Shown: positions 48,345 through 59,348, counted from the stretch's first letter. The stretch is 64,000 nt of DNA from Sulfurisphaera ohwakuensis (GCF_009729055.1 NZ_CP045484.1:496001-560000), one strand, 5' to 3'. Numbers and translations: made by a program. Notes: generated by a model not told the origin, from the letters alone.

Positions 48345-48593
48345 TTAATATGAGTTAAATTTATAAATTCTTCTCTTCCACAATATTTTATCCTTCTCTC
48401 TTATTTCAATAACTCTATGTAAAGGAATAATCGTTTCATCATCATTTAAGTAAATATAATAGTTATCTACTCTTTCGATATTTGAAAAGGGAATCTCACT
48501 TGTTCCCTTAACTCTATCTCTAATTATTAAGTAAATCTCACTTACATCCTTACGGGTGTAAAAAATTTTGTTAATAGCATCCTTTATTCGCAT
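48345..48593 (-). CDS. UPF0248/DUF504 protein (MJ1316-like RNA cyclic group end recognition domain)
   Basis: 82 residues: [61 protein letters not shown], matching the short archaeal DUF504 pattern ending in I-P-x-H-R-I-x-x-I...W-K/R-R. Proposed to recognise RNA with a 2',3' cyclic end. It follows the nitroreductase gene by 5 bases on the same strand. Confidence 0.75.
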   Translation of the reverse strand: MRIKDAINKIFYTRKDVSEIYLIIRDRVKGTSEIPFSNIERVDNYYIYLNDDETIIPLHRVIEIREKDKILWKRRIYKFNSY

Positions 48594-48598
48594 AAATC

Positions 48599-49153
48599 TT
48601 AGTTCTCCTTTATCCTAATTAACATATTGCCCCACTTATTTAGGAACATCACACTTTCTGGATTTTTCACACTCTTTTCTCTAGGCTTATAGTTAGGATC
48701 TGGATAACCTACGGAAAGTAACGTAACCAGGACTTTATTATCTGGTATTCCTAAAATTTCTTTAGCCTTTTTATTTTCGTAAGCTGCGATCCATCCAACT
48801 CCTAAGCCTACTGAATGTGCTGCCAATACAAAGTACATAATAGCATTTACAACATCGACCATCCAAGTTTCTGGACTTATTTCTGGTTCAGCTACTACAG
48901 CTACACCTATAGGTGCTAAAGCTATGTGTGAAGCTCCTTTATGTAACGTGGAAAGCTTCTTTTTTATCTCCTCATCTATAATAATAATGAATTTCCAAGG
49001 CTCATTATTCATTGAATTTGGTGCATGATTTGCTACATATATTAATTGTTTTATTAACTCTAAATCTACGGGCTTTTGCTGAAAACTTCTCACACTTCTT
49101 CTCTTTATTAGAAACTCAAGAATATCGTTCATATCGTTATATTTCAAGTTCAT
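48599..49153 (-). CDS. Nitroreductase-family FMN protein
   Basis: 184 residues; start may be ATG 49153 or 49132. [15 protein letters not shown] near 15-29 and [18 protein letters not shown] near 42-59 are the FMN-binding nitroreductase motifs, with [13 protein letters not shown] near 118 and [11 protein letters not shown] near 150. Typical NADH-dependent reductase of nitro groups, flavins or quinones. Followed by UPF0248 gene. Confidence 0.85.
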   Translation of the reverse strand: MNLKYNDMNDILEFLIKRRSVRSFQQKPVDLELIKQLIYVANHAPNSMNNEPWKFIIIIDEEIKKKLSTLHKGASHIALAPIGVAVVAEPEISPETWMVDVVNAIMYFVLAAHSVGLGVGWIAAYENKKAKEILGIPDNKVLVTLLSVGYPDPNYKPREKSVKNPESVMFLNKWGNMLIRIKEN

Positions 49154-49202
49154 CTTAAGAATTTAACTAAAGAGTTTTAAACTGAAAATCAAATGCTTAA
49201 AT

Positions 49203-50132
49203 ATGAATTATACATACAGGCTTGACGAAATTAATCTAAATATGATATCAGTAGTTGGAAGAAAGAGTGCTTACTTAGGAGAACTATATAAAATGGGATT
49301 TGATATTCCCTCTGGGTTTGTTATCTCTTCAGCAGGTGTTAATGAAATACTAAAAGATATTCAGTCAGATATAAATTCAATTTTATCATCTGTAAACCTA
49401 AATAATCAGAGTGATTTAGAAAAGAAAAGTGGAATTATCAGAAGTCTAATCTTAAATTCTAAGATAAGTGAAGAAATAGAAGAGGAAATTTTGGAGAGAT
49501 TTAATTCTTTAAATTCAAGGTACGTAGCAGTGAGAGCTACTGTAACTTCCCCTTTAAGTGGGAGTAGTTTTGCTGGAGAATATGAGACAGACCTCTTTGT
49601 AACAAGAGATAATTTGATAGAGAGTATAAAGAGAGTAATAGCTTCTTATTATAGTCCTAGGGCTATAGCGTATAGACTTTTAAATCAAGATAACTCTGGT
49701 ATAGCAATTCTTATTCAGAATATGATAAATCCTACAGTTGCCGGAACGGCATTTTCATTACATCCCGTGACTGAAGAACCAGATTATGTGTTTATAGAAT
49801 CAGCATTTGGCTTAGGGGAAAGCGTTACAAAAGGACTTGTAACACCAGACCAATATATTATAAGTAAAGCCACAAGAAGTTTAGTTTCAAAGAGAATATC
49901 TAAAAAAGTTGTTAAACTCGTTTATGATTATGAAGAAAAAAGAATAAAGACAATTGACATACAGGATAACTCTGAGAGTTTAAAGGAAAGAGACGCTATT
50001 AAGGTTGCTAATATGACAATTGCTGTAGAAGAAATATTCAAAAGAAATGTAAATATTGAATGGGCCATTGATGGAAATAAGCTCTATTTACTAGAAGTCA
50101 GAGGTGTGAGAAAAATTTACCCAGAAGTTTAA
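49203..50132 (+). CDS. PEP synthase/PPDK N-terminal (PEP-pyruvate-binding) domain, stand-alone
   Basis: 309 residues. VGRKSAYLGELYKMGFDIPS near 19-38 with the ATP-grasp part SPLSGSSFAGEYETDLFV near 118-135, and a C-terminal IEWAIDGNKLYLLEVRGV near 288-305 are those of the N-terminal nucleotide-binding domain of PEP synthase. The central phosphohistidine domain and the C-terminal PEP-binding domain are absent, and the gene ends naturally. This could be an independent ATP-grasp phosphotransferase. Confidence 0.8.
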   Translation: MNYTYRLDEINLNMISVVGRKSAYLGELYKMGFDIPSGFVISSAGVNEILKDIQSDINSILSSVNLNNQSDLEKKSGIIRSLILNSKISEEIEEEILERFNSLNSRYVAVRATVTSPLSGSSFAGEYETDLFVTRDNLIESIKRVIASYYSPRAIAYRLLNQDNSGIAILIQNMINPTVAGTAFSLHPVTEEPDYVFIESAFGLGESVTKGLVTPDQYIISKATRSLVSKRISKKVVKLVYDYEEKRIKTIDIQDNSESLKERDAIKVANMTIAVEEIFKRNVNIEWAIDGNKLYLLEVRGVRKIYPEV

Positions 50133-50368
50133 TCTTTACTTATTTTATAACATTCTTCAATTTCAGTTAAGGCATAAAGCCTTTCTCTAGCATCTTCTAA
50201 GCAAGGTAAAACTTTTATAAGTCCCATTTCTTTCAACTCCTTTAATGCATAACGTAAAGTTCTAGTTGAAAGTCCAGTTATTTCTTTCAACTCTTTAAAC
50301 TTAACAATTTTACGATTAGATATCACTTCAAGAACGAGTTTAGTTGAAGGGGAAAGTCTTTTCATCAA
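50129..50368 (-). CDS. Small winged-helix/MarR-like DNA-binding protein
   Basis: 79 residues (ATG 50365 preferred). KLVLEVISNRKIVKFKELKE, ITGLSTRTLRYALKELKEMG and LIKVLPCLEDARERLYAL form a winged helix-turn-helix. It is convergent with, and overlaps by 4 bases, the stand-alone PEP-synthase-like gene. No effector domain, so it may act as a simple repressor. Confidence 0.75.
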   Translation of the reverse strand: MMKRLSPSTKLVLEVISNRKIVKFKELKEITGLSTRTLRYALKELKEMGLIKVLPCLEDARERLYALTEIEECYKISKD

Positions 50369-50613
50369 AAAGATTTTTGTAAAATTTTATCTTAAAACTT
50401 TTGATAGATGCAAGAAAATTGAATCATTTATTAATGTTTATAGTGTTGTCACTATGGTACTTATACAAGGTATATAAAAACATTATCTTAGCATCTACTC
50501 TCTATAGAGATTAATTAATAAACTTAGACTATACCATGACTACATCAGATTAACGTTTTCCTACACTTAAGGAACATTTTATATCCTTGAATGATGTAAG
50601 GGTTTAACACTAT

Positions 50614-51135
50614 TTACTTAATTTTAAATCCATATTCTTTAACATATAATTCTTGATCTATTTCTTCCCACACTATGAAACTATATAATTTCCCATGAAA
50701 ATTATTTTCTATAATATAAAATAATAACTGAATCAAAATATTGCTTAATGGCCAACTACTCACTATTCCTATTGCTATGCTTAAATTAATTGGAATTGGT
50801 GCTAAATAAAGGGCTAAAAGAGGAAGTATAATAAGTAAGAAAGTTACAATTTGTGTTGTATTAGACTCCTTCTTTTGTAAACTCATTTTAGGTTTTACCT
50901 TATATTCTCTAGTCGTTCTCAATATTTTAATTGCTTTTAAAAGTAAATATTCTCTTACTATTAATAAAATTATTGCGATTGTAATTGATGGAATAATAAA
51001 TGTAATAAAATTTATAAATATAGATATAAATGATAATATTATGAAAACAATGATAGAAATGAAAAAGATTTTATCTAATTTAAATAATCTTTCTTCATCA
51101 GTATAGGTGGCATGCGACATAATGTTCTGGCTCAA
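50614..51135 (-). CDS. Membrane protein, last gene of the dpp unit
   Basis: 173 residues with four hydrophobic segments (about 24-44, 45-65, 95-115, 118-140). Not recognised. It overlaps the ATPase gene dppF by 38 bases, so it is probably translated with it. A transport-accessory role is inferred from position only. An alternative start is ATG 51120. Confidence 0.55.
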   Translation of the reverse strand: MSQNIMSHATYTDEERLFKLDKIFFISIIVFIILSFISIFINFITFIIPSITIAIILLIVREYLLLKAIKILRTTREYKVKPKMSLQKKESNTTQIVTFLLIILPLLALYLAPIPINLSIAIGIVSSWPLSNILIQLLFYIIENNFHGKLYSFIVWEEIDQELYVKEYGFKIK

Positions 51136-52054
51136 TTTCCTTTAATCTTGGCTCTTCTTTCTTACATATTTCTTTCCTAAACGGACATCTTGGATATAAT
51201 GGGCAACCGTTTTCTGGAACTGGAGAATCTGGCTCAGAAAGTTTTGCTTGAATAACGTAACCTGGTTCTGGAATTGGAATTGATGAAATAAGAGCTTGAG
51301 TATATGGATGCTTTGGGTTATCAACTATTTGATCTGTTCTTCCATATTCTACTATTTTACCTAAATACATTACATAAATTCTATCGGCTACATAAGCTGC
51401 CGTAGCTAAATCATGAGTTATCATTAGTATTGAGGTACCTTGATTTTCTCTAAGATTAAGAAAAATATTAAGTATGTCTGCCCTTATAGATACATCTAAC
51501 ATTGATACTGGTTCGTCAGCAACTACAAAGTCTGGGTTTAGTACAATAGCACGGGCAATTGCAACTCTTTGTAATTGTCCTCCAGATAATTGTGTAGGAT
51601 ATGCAACACTAAATTGTTCTGGTGGTGATAAGCCAACAGACTTTAAAATATTGTAGACCATTTCTCTTTCTTCTTGTCTACTTTTAGCTAATTTGTGAAG
51701 CCTTATTCCTTCAGCAACTACATCATAAACTCTGAGTCTAATATCAATTGCATCAAAGGGATCTTGATATATGATTTGATTCTTTAATCTAAATTCCTTT
51801 AATTTCTTTCCCTTTAACTTCGTTATCTCTTTACCATTCCAGAGAATTTTACCGTCTGTCGGTTTAATTAACCCTAAAATTGTTTTACCCAATGTTGTTT
51901 TTCCACTCCCTGATTCTCCAACTAAAGCTACTATCTCTTTTTCCCTAACGGATATATTAACATTATCTACAGCACGAACAACTCCTCTTGGTGTTCTATA
52001 ATAAACTTTAAGGCTTTTTGTTTCAATCATTTTTATCACTTCCTTAAATGACAA
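51098..52054 (-). CDS. dppF: Dipeptide/oligopeptide ABC transporter ATPase (DppF/OppF)
   Basis: 318 residues. Walker [10 protein letters not shown] near 47-55, ABC signature LSGGQLQR near 156, Walker B FVVADEP near 176-182, H-loop THDLA. The C-terminal oligo_HPY domain contains the [14 protein letters not shown] and ACHLY cysteines. It forms the ATPase pair with DppD. Overlaps dppD by 19 bases. Confidence 0.9.
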   Translation of the reverse strand: MSFKEVIKMIETKSLKVYYRTPRGVVRAVDNVNISVREKEIVALVGESGSGKTTLGKTILGLIKPTDGKILWNGKEITKLKGKKLKEFRLKNQIIYQDPFDAIDIRLRVYDVVAEGIRLHKLAKSRQEEREMVYNILKSVGLSPPEQFSVAYPTQLSGGQLQRVAIARAIVLNPDFVVADEPVSMLDVSIRADILNIFLNLRENQGTSILMITHDLATAAYVADRIYVMYLGKIVEYGRTDQIVDNPKHPYTQALISSIPIPEPGYVIQAKLSEPDSPVPENGCPLYPRCPFRKEICKKEEPRLKEIEPEHYVACHLY

Positions 52055-53001
52055 GCCACATAATGAGTAGGACTTACATTAATTAATTGGGGTTCTTCTC
52101 TCTTACATATATCCATGGCTAATGGACATCTAGGATAAAATCTACATCCTTGTGGCGGATTAATTAAGTCTGGTGGCTCACCTGGAATTCCTTGCAATTT
52201 CTCTTTTCTTTTTCTAATATCTGGGATCGACTTTAATAATAATTGTGTATATGGATGAAGAGGAGACTTAAACACTTCTTCAGTCCTTCCCATTTCAACA
52301 ACCTTACCAGCATAAAGTATAACAATATAGTCACTTATTCCAGCAAGTAGTGCTAAATCGTGAGTTACAAATATCATGCTAAATTTTCTTTCATTCTTAA
52401 GATTTCTAATAATATTCAGTATCTGAGCTTGAACAATAACATCTAATGCAGTAGTAGGTTCATCAGCTATCACTAATTCTGGGTTTAATAATAAAGCAGT
52501 AGCTATAATAACTCTCTGTTTCTGTCCTCCAGAAAGCTCAAATGGATATCTATCTAAAACATCTAAAGGTAAGTTAACAGCCTTTAATTGATTAACAATT
52601 AACTCCATAGCTTCTGCCTTACTCATATCTTCATGCGCAAAAATAGTCTCTAAAAGTTGGTCTTTAATTTTATACACCGGATCTAAAACATCCATTGATA
52701 CTTGCGGTATCCAACTTATTTTTTTCCACCTAATTTCCTTATTGAAGATTTTCTCATCAATTTTAAGTATATCTTTACCTTCAAATTCTATCTTTCCGTC
52801 TTTAATTTCAGCGTTTTTAGGCAAAACTTTAAATATACTCTGAACAATGGTAGATTTACCAGATCCTGACTCACCAGCAATACCTACAACGGAACCCTTA
52901 GGAACGTCAAAACTTACGTCATCAACAGCTTTAACATAACCATCTCTCGTTTTATAATATGTTTTTAATCCTTTTATTGAAAGAATAGCACTATCAATCA
53001 T
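52036..53001 (-). CDS. dppD: Dipeptide/oligopeptide ABC transporter ATPase (DppD/OppD)
   Basis: 321 residues. Walker [10 protein letters not shown] near 43-51, LSGGQKQR near 158, Walker B LVIADEP near 178-184, and the C-terminal [14 protein letters not shown]...VACHLRK cysteine segment of oligo_HPY. Two bases downstream of dppC. Together with DppF it powers the permease pair. Confidence 0.9.
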   Translation of the reverse strand: MIDSAILSIKGLKTYYKTRDGYVKAVDDVSFDVPKGSVVGIAGESGSGKSTIVQSIFKVLPKNAEIKDGKIEFEGKDILKIDEKIFNKEIRWKKISWIPQVSMDVLDPVYKIKDQLLETIFAHEDMSKAEAMELIVNQLKAVNLPLDVLDRYPFELSGGQKQRVIIATALLLNPELVIADEPTTALDVIVQAQILNIIRNLKNERKFSMIFVTHDLALLAGISDYIVILYAGKVVEMGRTEEVFKSPLHPYTQLLLKSIPDIRKRKEKLQGIPGEPPDLINPPQGCRFYPRCPLAMDICKREEPQLINVSPTHYVACHLRK

Positions 53002-53003
53002 CT

Positions 53004-54452
53004 TTATTCTCCTCTTATTCTATATGGGCTTAACACATCTTGTAATGCAGTTCCCAAATAATAGAAAGCTATTGAGAGAAGAACTATACCCAGTCCAGGT
53101 GGAAGAACCCACCACCAAGCAAAACTAGTAGCTGAAGAAGCAGCATCAGTAGCAAATCCTAACATATTGCCCCATGTAGGGAAATTAGTAATTCCTAGTC
53201 CTAAGAAATCAAGTCCCGATTCAATTAATATAACAGTAGGGACATCATATGCTATTTGTGCAAACACTACTCCTAAAATATTAGGTAAAACATGCCTTCT
53301 AATAATATAGAACGAGTTACCACCTAAGGCCTTAGTAGCCTCTATAAATGTTCTACTCTTTATAGATAAGGTTACGGATCTAATTATTTTCATAGTACCC
53401 ATCCATGATAAACCAGCAATTATTAGCAATATCAAGTCAGCCTCACTTATATGAGCTAATACACCAGAAACTAAAAGAACAGTTTCCAGCACAATTATGA
53501 ATGGTAGTCCAGGTATAGTAAGGAAGAAGTCCGTTATAGAATTTAGTATTAGATCAGCTTTACCACCTACATATCCTGCAATAAGTCCTGCTACTAAACC
53601 TATTCCCACAATTAATATAGATGCTAATAAACTAAGTATCAAATCAAATCTAGTTCCATACACAAATTCAGCAAAAACACTAGCTCCGTTATCATCGGTA
53701 CCTAAAATACCAAAAGCTTTTCCTTTATCGCTAAAAATTGGATTAGTTAATATTATCTTAGCTGGAGTATTTCCAAGATTAACTATTGAGATCATAATAC
53801 TAACTTCACTAGGTTTGCCTAAAGTATAGTCTTCAAAAGTTAAGCTGTATATGGTCTGTTCATAAGCACTTAACGAAGCAAAGAATGGACTATTATCAGG
53901 ATTTAAATATAAAGAGTTCACTGTTATTGTGTTAACCTTATTTAAATATAAAGTCTCAATCGGATATGTAAATGCAAATGCATAAGATTCTGGTGCGAAG
54001 CTTTCTAAGAAATATTTAAAGTTAGTTGAATTTATGAAATATACATTTACTTGAACTCCTTGAGTTGTTATTGGCGTTACGTTAAAAGATATCGAAAAGG
54101 AATAAGGAGCAATATACTTCCAATAGAATGTGTAAGTCAAATTAAAATATTTACCTGGTGGGATAGTTATAACATACCTACCATTATTAAAAGAGTAAGA
54201 GGCATTACCAAAAATTTTTGGATTGATCAAAGCGAACTGCATGTTAGGGGGATAAAGTTTGTATTGTGGAAATATAGTGGCCCAAGAAGGAACCGCATAA
54301 GGACCAGCAACAAAATATTCTGTTGTAGAATATGGGTTTGAATAAGGGGTAAGAATAGGTGCTGCTGCAGCTATAAAAACGAATATTGCTATAATGATTA
54401 CTGAGATTATAAAGGATTTTCTATGTAAAAGATCTTTTACAAATTTATTCAT
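53004..54452 (-). CDS. dppC: Dipeptide/oligopeptide ABC permease (DppC type) with a large extracytoplasmic insertion
   Basis: 482 residues, about 180 longer than bacterial DppC. TM1 lies at 13-33; a beta-rich domain of about 200 residues (about 40-255, with N-glycosylation sequons) follows outside the membrane before the usual five helices. The permease signature [22 protein letters not shown] lies near 371-392. The inserted domain likely contacts the solute-binding protein. Overlaps dppB by 4 bases. Confidence 0.88.
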   Translation of the reverse strand: MNKFVKDLLHRKSFIISVIIIAIFVFIAAAAPILTPYSNPYSTTEYFVAGPYAVPSWATIFPQYKLYPPNMQFALINPKIFGNASYSFNNGRYVITIPPGKYFNLTYTFYWKYIAPYSFSISFNVTPITTQGVQVNVYFINSTNFKYFLESFAPESYAFAFTYPIETLYLNKVNTITVNSLYLNPDNSPFFASLSAYEQTIYSLTFEDYTLGKPSEVSIMISIVNLGNTPAKIILTNPIFSDKGKAFGILGTDDNGASVFAEFVYGTRFDLILSLLASILIVGIGLVAGLIAGYVGGKADLILNSITDFFLTIPGLPFIIVLETVLLVSGVLAHISEADLILLIIAGLSWMGTMKIIRSVTLSIKSRTFIEATKALGGNSFYIIRRHVLPNILGVVFAQIAYDVPTVILIESGLDFLGLGITNFPTWGNMLGFATDAASSATSFAWWWVLPPGLGIVLLSIAFYYLGTALQDVLSPYRIRGE

Positions 54453-55498
54453 TCATACTTCACCCTAGGGTCTATGAACGGATAAACTAAATCTAAAACC
54501 AAAAGTACGATTATTGCATATAGATTAATTATATAGAATACGGCTTCAAGTACAGGAACGTCAAAGGTCTCAGCGGATTTAACTAATAATACACCCATTC
54601 CATAATAATTAAAAATTTCTTCCACGAAAACAGCACCTGCTAAAACAAAGGCAAAATCTATTCCAGTCCTAGTGATAGCAGGAATCATTGCATTCCTAGC
54701 TATATGTTTATATAAAATGGTCCTATTTGGGATCCCTCTAGCTCTAAGATAAGTAGCAAAATGGCTATTTGATGCGTCTATTCCATATGCTCTAGTTAGT
54801 ATCATCCTTACTCCATAAGACAAAAATGTTAAAAGTATAACTGGCAGAGCAATAAACTTGAGTAAACCAGCAACATAAGCAAAACCATGTAGTGGAACTC
54901 CATTTTTAGTTAAAGCATCAGCTATATTAGTTGGAACCCAACCTAACTGGTATCCAAAATAATACAGTACTATCGCAAATATCCAGAAGGCTGGAATAAA
55001 ATACGTAAATATAGCTATTGTGGAATTAATAGTATCAACAAGTTTTCCTTGCTTAGTAGCCGATAAAATTCCTAGTATTATAGCCAGTATTGTACTCAAA
55101 ATTAAACTAGGAATTAATATTAATAAATCAACTGGGATAGCTTGCATAACAAGTGTTGTTATACTTTCATCATAGGTTAAAGAATATCCAAAGTTAAAAG
55201 TTAACATGTTCTTTAAATAATCAATATATTGAATATAAAATGGCTGATTTAGTCCCCATTGCCTATCAATGGCCTCAATTAATGTGCTCCTAGACAAACC
55301 CTTATATGTTGGAGGTACGTAAAAGCTAGCTGGATTTACATGAAATGCGAGAGGTAATACCCTAAAAAGGAAAAATAAGAATGAGATTATAACAATGATA
55401 AGAATAATTCTCTCTATAATCCTCTTTATTAAATATTTTACTGGAATTCTAGTAGAAATAGATGAAAATGCAGACCTTTTCTCTTCCTTGAGTGACAT
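54449..55498 (-). CDS. dppB: Dipeptide/oligopeptide ABC permease (DppB type)
   Basis: 349 residues from ATG 55498; an in-frame GTG at 55516 lies within the TATA/transcription-start zone. Six helices and the permease signature YLRARGIPNRTILYKHIARNAMIPAI near 256-281. First gene of the minus-strand dppBCDF unit; the solute-binding gene is on the plus strand beyond a kelch-like gene, with a divergent promoter between 55499 and 55671. Confidence 0.9.
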   Translation of the reverse strand: MSLKEEKRSAFSSISTRIPVKYLIKRIIERIILIIVIISFLFFLFRVLPLAFHVNPASFYVPPTYKGLSRSTLIEAIDRQWGLNQPFYIQYIDYLKNMLTFNFGYSLTYDESITTLVMQAIPVDLLILIPSLILSTILAIILGILSATKQGKLVDTINSTIAIFTYFIPAFWIFAIVLYYFGYQLGWVPTNIADALTKNGVPLHGFAYVAGLLKFIALPVILLTFLSYGVRMILTRAYGIDASNSHFATYLRARGIPNRTILYKHIARNAMIPAITRTGIDFAFVLAGAVFVEEIFNYYGMGVLLVKSAETFDVPVLEAVFYIINLYAIIVLLVLDLVYPFIDPRVKYE

Positions 55499-55671
55499 AA
55501 GGATAGTCACCAACACTATAATGTAATTCTATCATTTTACTCTCGAATACCTCCTATATAAAAGTTTTCTCAATTTATTTGAGATCATTTACCATTCAGA
55601 ATATAAAAAGTGAAAATTGAAATAATGTTCTTACCAAAAAATTAAAAATAGTTAAACGTGTCACTATTCTT

Positions 55672-56811
55672 ATGAGTATTGTTAGGTTAGCCTTCTTAGC
55701 TGTAATAATAATTGTAATAGGAATAGTAGCCTCTTATTCACTGTATGATTATTTTACTTCACCACATTATAAAATGATTGAGATAAATGATTTCTCGAAA
55801 ATATATTCTTTAATAGTAATAAATAATAATGAAATAATACTTGGAGGTGTAAAAATAATAAATAATACTTTCCCAATAGGGATTGCTGGAATATATTTCC
55901 TTGATAATAACACTTTCATTAATTTTAATATAAGTGAGTATTTTAATGGCGGTTACATTTACAGTTTAGGATATAATGGAACAGCAATATTATTAGGAGG
56001 TAGCACAAGAATAAATGGGACATTGCACACCAGTCTAGTTGAAATAAATCTTCAAAATTACAAAATATACAATCTTTCAAAATTCATTTCACCCTTTTAT
56101 ACTATAGGTCAGATATATGCAATAGATTGGAATGGTGAATATTGGCTTGTAGGAGGAAATGCGTATATTACTGGCGTTGGCCAATCACCCTTTTTGATTC
56201 CATTTTTATTGAAAATAAATAGTTCTGGCTTCTATGATTTGTCCCCTAAATTACCTAGTGATTTTAAAGTTTTAGGAGGCTCTTCAACAATATACTCTAT
56301 ATATAGTAAAAACTCCTCATCAATAATAGTGGGAGGAAATGCAGTAAACATGACAGCTACAATTTACTATAATAATACTTTTTATAACGTCAGTTTTAAT
56401 TTCCTTCATCTTGGAGTTTTACTAACTTCTTACTATTGGAAAGGATATTGGCTCATAGGGGGAGAAAACTTAACGAATCCCGAAAATCCTGAACCCTTCT
56501 TGGCTTATATTAACAATACTCAAGTATATCCCATAAAATTAAAATACCAATTAGGAGTAGTAACCTCACTCTCATCAATAAACAATAATATAGTAATAGC
56601 CTTAAGAGTTCCTTTCATAACAAGTAACGGAACAACGTATGGTAGTGTGATTCTTTACGGTCATAATCTTGAGAAATTAAACACGATTATGTCAAAGCCA
56701 TTTATAGTAATAGAAAATATGGCAACTTATAATAGTATTCTTTATGGAGTAGGTTATGAGCAAAAAGGTAATAATTTTTATGGAATATTGATAATTTTTA
56801 GCAGAATTTGA
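55672..56811 (+). CDS. Secreted, membrane-anchored kelch/beta-propeller-like protein
   Basis: 379 residues. N-terminal anchor at 7-27. The rest contains repeated units of about 50 residues with II(L/V)GG motifs (NNEIILGGV, GTAILLGGS, EYWLVGGNA, SSIIVGGNA, YWLIGGENL), typical of kelch blades, and many N-x-S/T sequons. It would fold as a beta-propeller outside the cell. Divergent from dppB and upstream of the solute-binding gene, so it may assist peptide uptake. Confidence 0.65.
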   Translation: MSIVRLAFLAVIIIVIGIVASYSLYDYFTSPHYKMIEINDFSKIYSLIVINNNEIILGGVKIINNTFPIGIAGIYFLDNNTFINFNISEYFNGGYIYSLGYNGTAILLGGSTRINGTLHTSLVEINLQNYKIYNLSKFISPFYTIGQIYAIDWNGEYWLVGGNAYITGVGQSPFLIPFLLKINSSGFYDLSPKLPSDFKVLGGSSTIYSIYSKNSSSIIVGGNAVNMTATIYYNNTFYNVSFNFLHLGVLLTSYYWKGYWLIGGENLTNPENPEPFLAYINNTQVYPIKLKYQLGVVTSLSSINNNIVIALRVPFITSNGTTYGSVILYGHNLEKLNTIMSKPFIVIENMATYNSILYGVGYEQKGNNFYGILIIFSRI

Positions 56812-56949
56812 AAATTTATCTTTCTGTCATAAAATCTAGTTATCCTCCTTTGTCTTCTATTATACAAAAAATAATGATAAAAATTTCCTCTTTCAAAAAA
56901 GTTAGAGAGATACGAAAAAATATTTAAAGGTGATAAATGAAATTATGAT

Positions 56950-59295
56950 ATGCAAAGTAAATTAGATAAAACAACGATATATATCCTAATAATTTTAATA
57001 GCCGGTATAGCATTATTAAACTTAAATATTGTAGCAACTTCTTACGCTATATCGAACTTTAATGCACCAGTTCTAACTTGGAATCAAGCACGTTATAATG
57101 AACCTTGGGTAGGAACGATAATATATCTATATTCCTATTCTACCCATACAGATGAATACAACGCTCTCATACAAGGTAAAATTGATTTTGCAACTTTAGA
57201 TCATGCTTCAGAGATAAAAACATTATTAACACAGTATAAAGGCACAATATATGTAGGAATATCACCAGTAGAAAGCTTTGGACAATTTGTTTTTGCTTTC
57301 GGAAATAATTTAACCGCTAACTTATACTTCAGATATGCAATAAGCAGTTTATTAAATCCGCAAAATATTACTGCAATTGTTTGGGACAACGGGTTATTAG
57401 GACAAGATATACCATACTTCATAAATCCTAAAATATATAGCGAGTGGTTTAATCCTCAAGTTGTAAGCTATTATGAGCAATACGAATCTTATAATCTAAC
57501 AAGAGCTGTTATGTATTTAGAAAAAGTACCCGGAATCACTCATGTGAATGGTCAATGGTATTACAACGGTAAGCCATTGGTATTAACGTTTATTTATCCA
57601 ACTAGTAGTACCCCAGCCCAAAGATTAGCTAGTTATTTAGAAACTCAAGCGGCTGCTATTAACTTAACAATTAAACCAGAAGCGACTACTTTTGGAGAAT
57701 TGATAACTTTAGCTACAACTCCTCCATATACTGATTTTAACATAACTACTTTTGGATGGATTGATTTAGGTGCTGATGTACCTGCTTGGTTATCAATTTA
57801 TACCGATCCAGCCAATGTTGGAGGATTTTCAAACTCTACAATAGATACGCTTATAACTGAAGCTGCTACTTCCCCAACGCTAAGCGATTCAATTAACTTA
57901 GTAAAACAAGTTGAATATGATTTACAAGTTGAATTACCATATATAATAAATGTTTGGAGTAACGCAATACAAGGAGTATACTTACCAAGTTGGGCTAATT
58001 ATATATACTTAAATGAAACGGCAGTATACTCATTCAGTTTAATGGATATTCATCCAACCAATAGTGCCTTAAATGGTACATTTATATTCTCTTCCGTAAG
58101 TAGCGATTTACCAAGACATATGAATCCTTACGCTAGTGTTAGTCTATATGCGTTTAATACGTTAGATGATCTATATGATTCCTTAGCTGTAGTAAATTTA
58201 ACAATGCCTGCTACTGTATCACCTCAAGCTCTAATACCATGGGTTGCACAGAATTGGAGTATAGTATATATTCATAATGTTACATTACCTGGTGATAAGT
58301 ATATACCAAACGGAACTGAATTAATCGTTAACCTAGTTCACAATGATACATGGATTGATGGGGTTCCATTAACTGCATATGACGTTAACTTTACCATTTG
58401 GTGGTATGATATACCTGGTATGATGGGAACTAATACATTTGATGGACTTCACGTAAACTATACTTATTTAGCTGATAATGACTTTGTTAATACAGATTTA
58501 TTCGGTACTATACCCGCAATAGTATGGACAAATGTAACTGGGCCATATCAAATTGTTATATATTTGAATTCGACAAACTTCCTTAACGTATACTATACAC
58601 TAATTGAGTTTCCAATAGTTCCAGCTCATATATTTAACAAAATTAATCCAGCAATGGTATATGCTGAAAAGATAGCACCATTAATATCCAGCGGTGCATA
58701 TATATGGGGCGAGTGGAATGTGCCTGCAGAGGAAATAGTAGTTCATGCAAACTTACATTACTTTAGAATTAACCCATTACTATTCTTACAAACAGTAAAG
58801 CAAGGCCAAATGGCTACCTTCACAGCTAACATAACAGCATATAGTTGGGATAACAGTACTGATATGCTATTACCAACTCAAATAAGTAATGCTACAGTCT
58901 ATGTCTACTTGAAATATTTGAACGTTCCTGGTCATACATACAGTAATGTTACTATAAATGGTAAACCATATGTAATTATTGCAAAGAATATGGGAAATGG
59001 AATATATCAGGCTACTATTAATACTTCGATGTTACAACCAGGATTATATGAAATAGTAGCTAAAGCAATTTGGACTGTAAATGGACAGATGAGAGAAGAA
59101 TTTAGTTACGGAAGCTTAAATGTAACTCCAACTGTCACGACTACTGTTCCCCCAGTAACTACACATACTACTACAACCACCACTACTACTACAACCACCA
59201 CTACTCCATCAATCAATGTAGCATTAATAGCGGGTATAGTCGTAGTCATAATTATAATTATAGCTGTCGCAATAGTATTATTAAGAAGAAGATAA
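56950..59295 (+). CDS. dppA: Extracytoplasmic solute-binding protein of the dpp transporter, family 5, with stalk and C-terminal anchor
   Basis: 781 residues: N-terminal hydrophobic signal (10-30), SBP_bac_5-type sequence, a Thr-rich O-glycosylated-type stalk (residues about 726-755) and a C-terminal TM with RRR. The order is unusual: NLYFRYAISSLLNP (lobe II type) comes near 120, while DLPRHMNPYASVSLYAFN and LTAYDVNFTIWWY (lobe I type, normally N-terminal) come near 390 and 480. So it is a permuted or double-domain version. It presumably feeds the divergent dppBCDF. Confidence 0.82.
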   Translation: MQSKLDKTTIYILIILIAGIALLNLNIVATSYAISNFNAPVLTWNQARYNEPWVGTIIYLYSYSTHTDEYNALIQGKIDFATLDHASEIKTLLTQYKGTIYVGISPVESFGQFVFAFGNNLTANLYFRYAISSLLNPQNITAIVWDNGLLGQDIPYFINPKIYSEWFNPQVVSYYEQYESYNLTRAVMYLEKVPGITHVNGQWYYNGKPLVLTFIYPTSSTPAQRLASYLETQAAAINLTIKPEATTFGELITLATTPPYTDFNITTFGWIDLGADVPAWLSIYTDPANVGGFSNSTIDTLITEAATSPTLSDSINLVKQVEYDLQVELPYIINVWSNAIQGVYLPSWANYIYLNETAVYSFSLMDIHPTNSALNGTFIFSSVSSDLPRHMNPYASVSLYAFNTLDDLYDSLAVVNLTMPATVSPQALIPWVAQNWSIVYIHNVTLPGDKYIPNGTELIVNLVHNDTWIDGVPLTAYDVNFTIWWYDIPGMMGTNTFDGLHVNYTYLADNDFVNTDLFGTIPAIVWTNVTGPYQIVIYLNSTNFLNVYYTLIEFPIVPAHIFNKINPAMVYAEKIAPLISSGAYIWGEWNVPAEEIVVHANLHYFRINPLLFLQTVKQGQMATFTANITAYSWDNSTDMLLPTQISNATVYVYLKYLNVPGHTYSNVTINGKPYVIIAKNMGNGIYQATINTSMLQPGLYEIVAKAIWTVNGQMREEFSYGSLNVTPTVTTTVPPVTTHTTTTTTTTTTTTTPSINVALIAGIVVVIIIIIAVAIVLLRRR

Positions 59296-59348
59296 AATAA
59301 TTTTTTCTTTTATTTCTTTTTCTTCGGATAAATATAATTAATAAAAAA

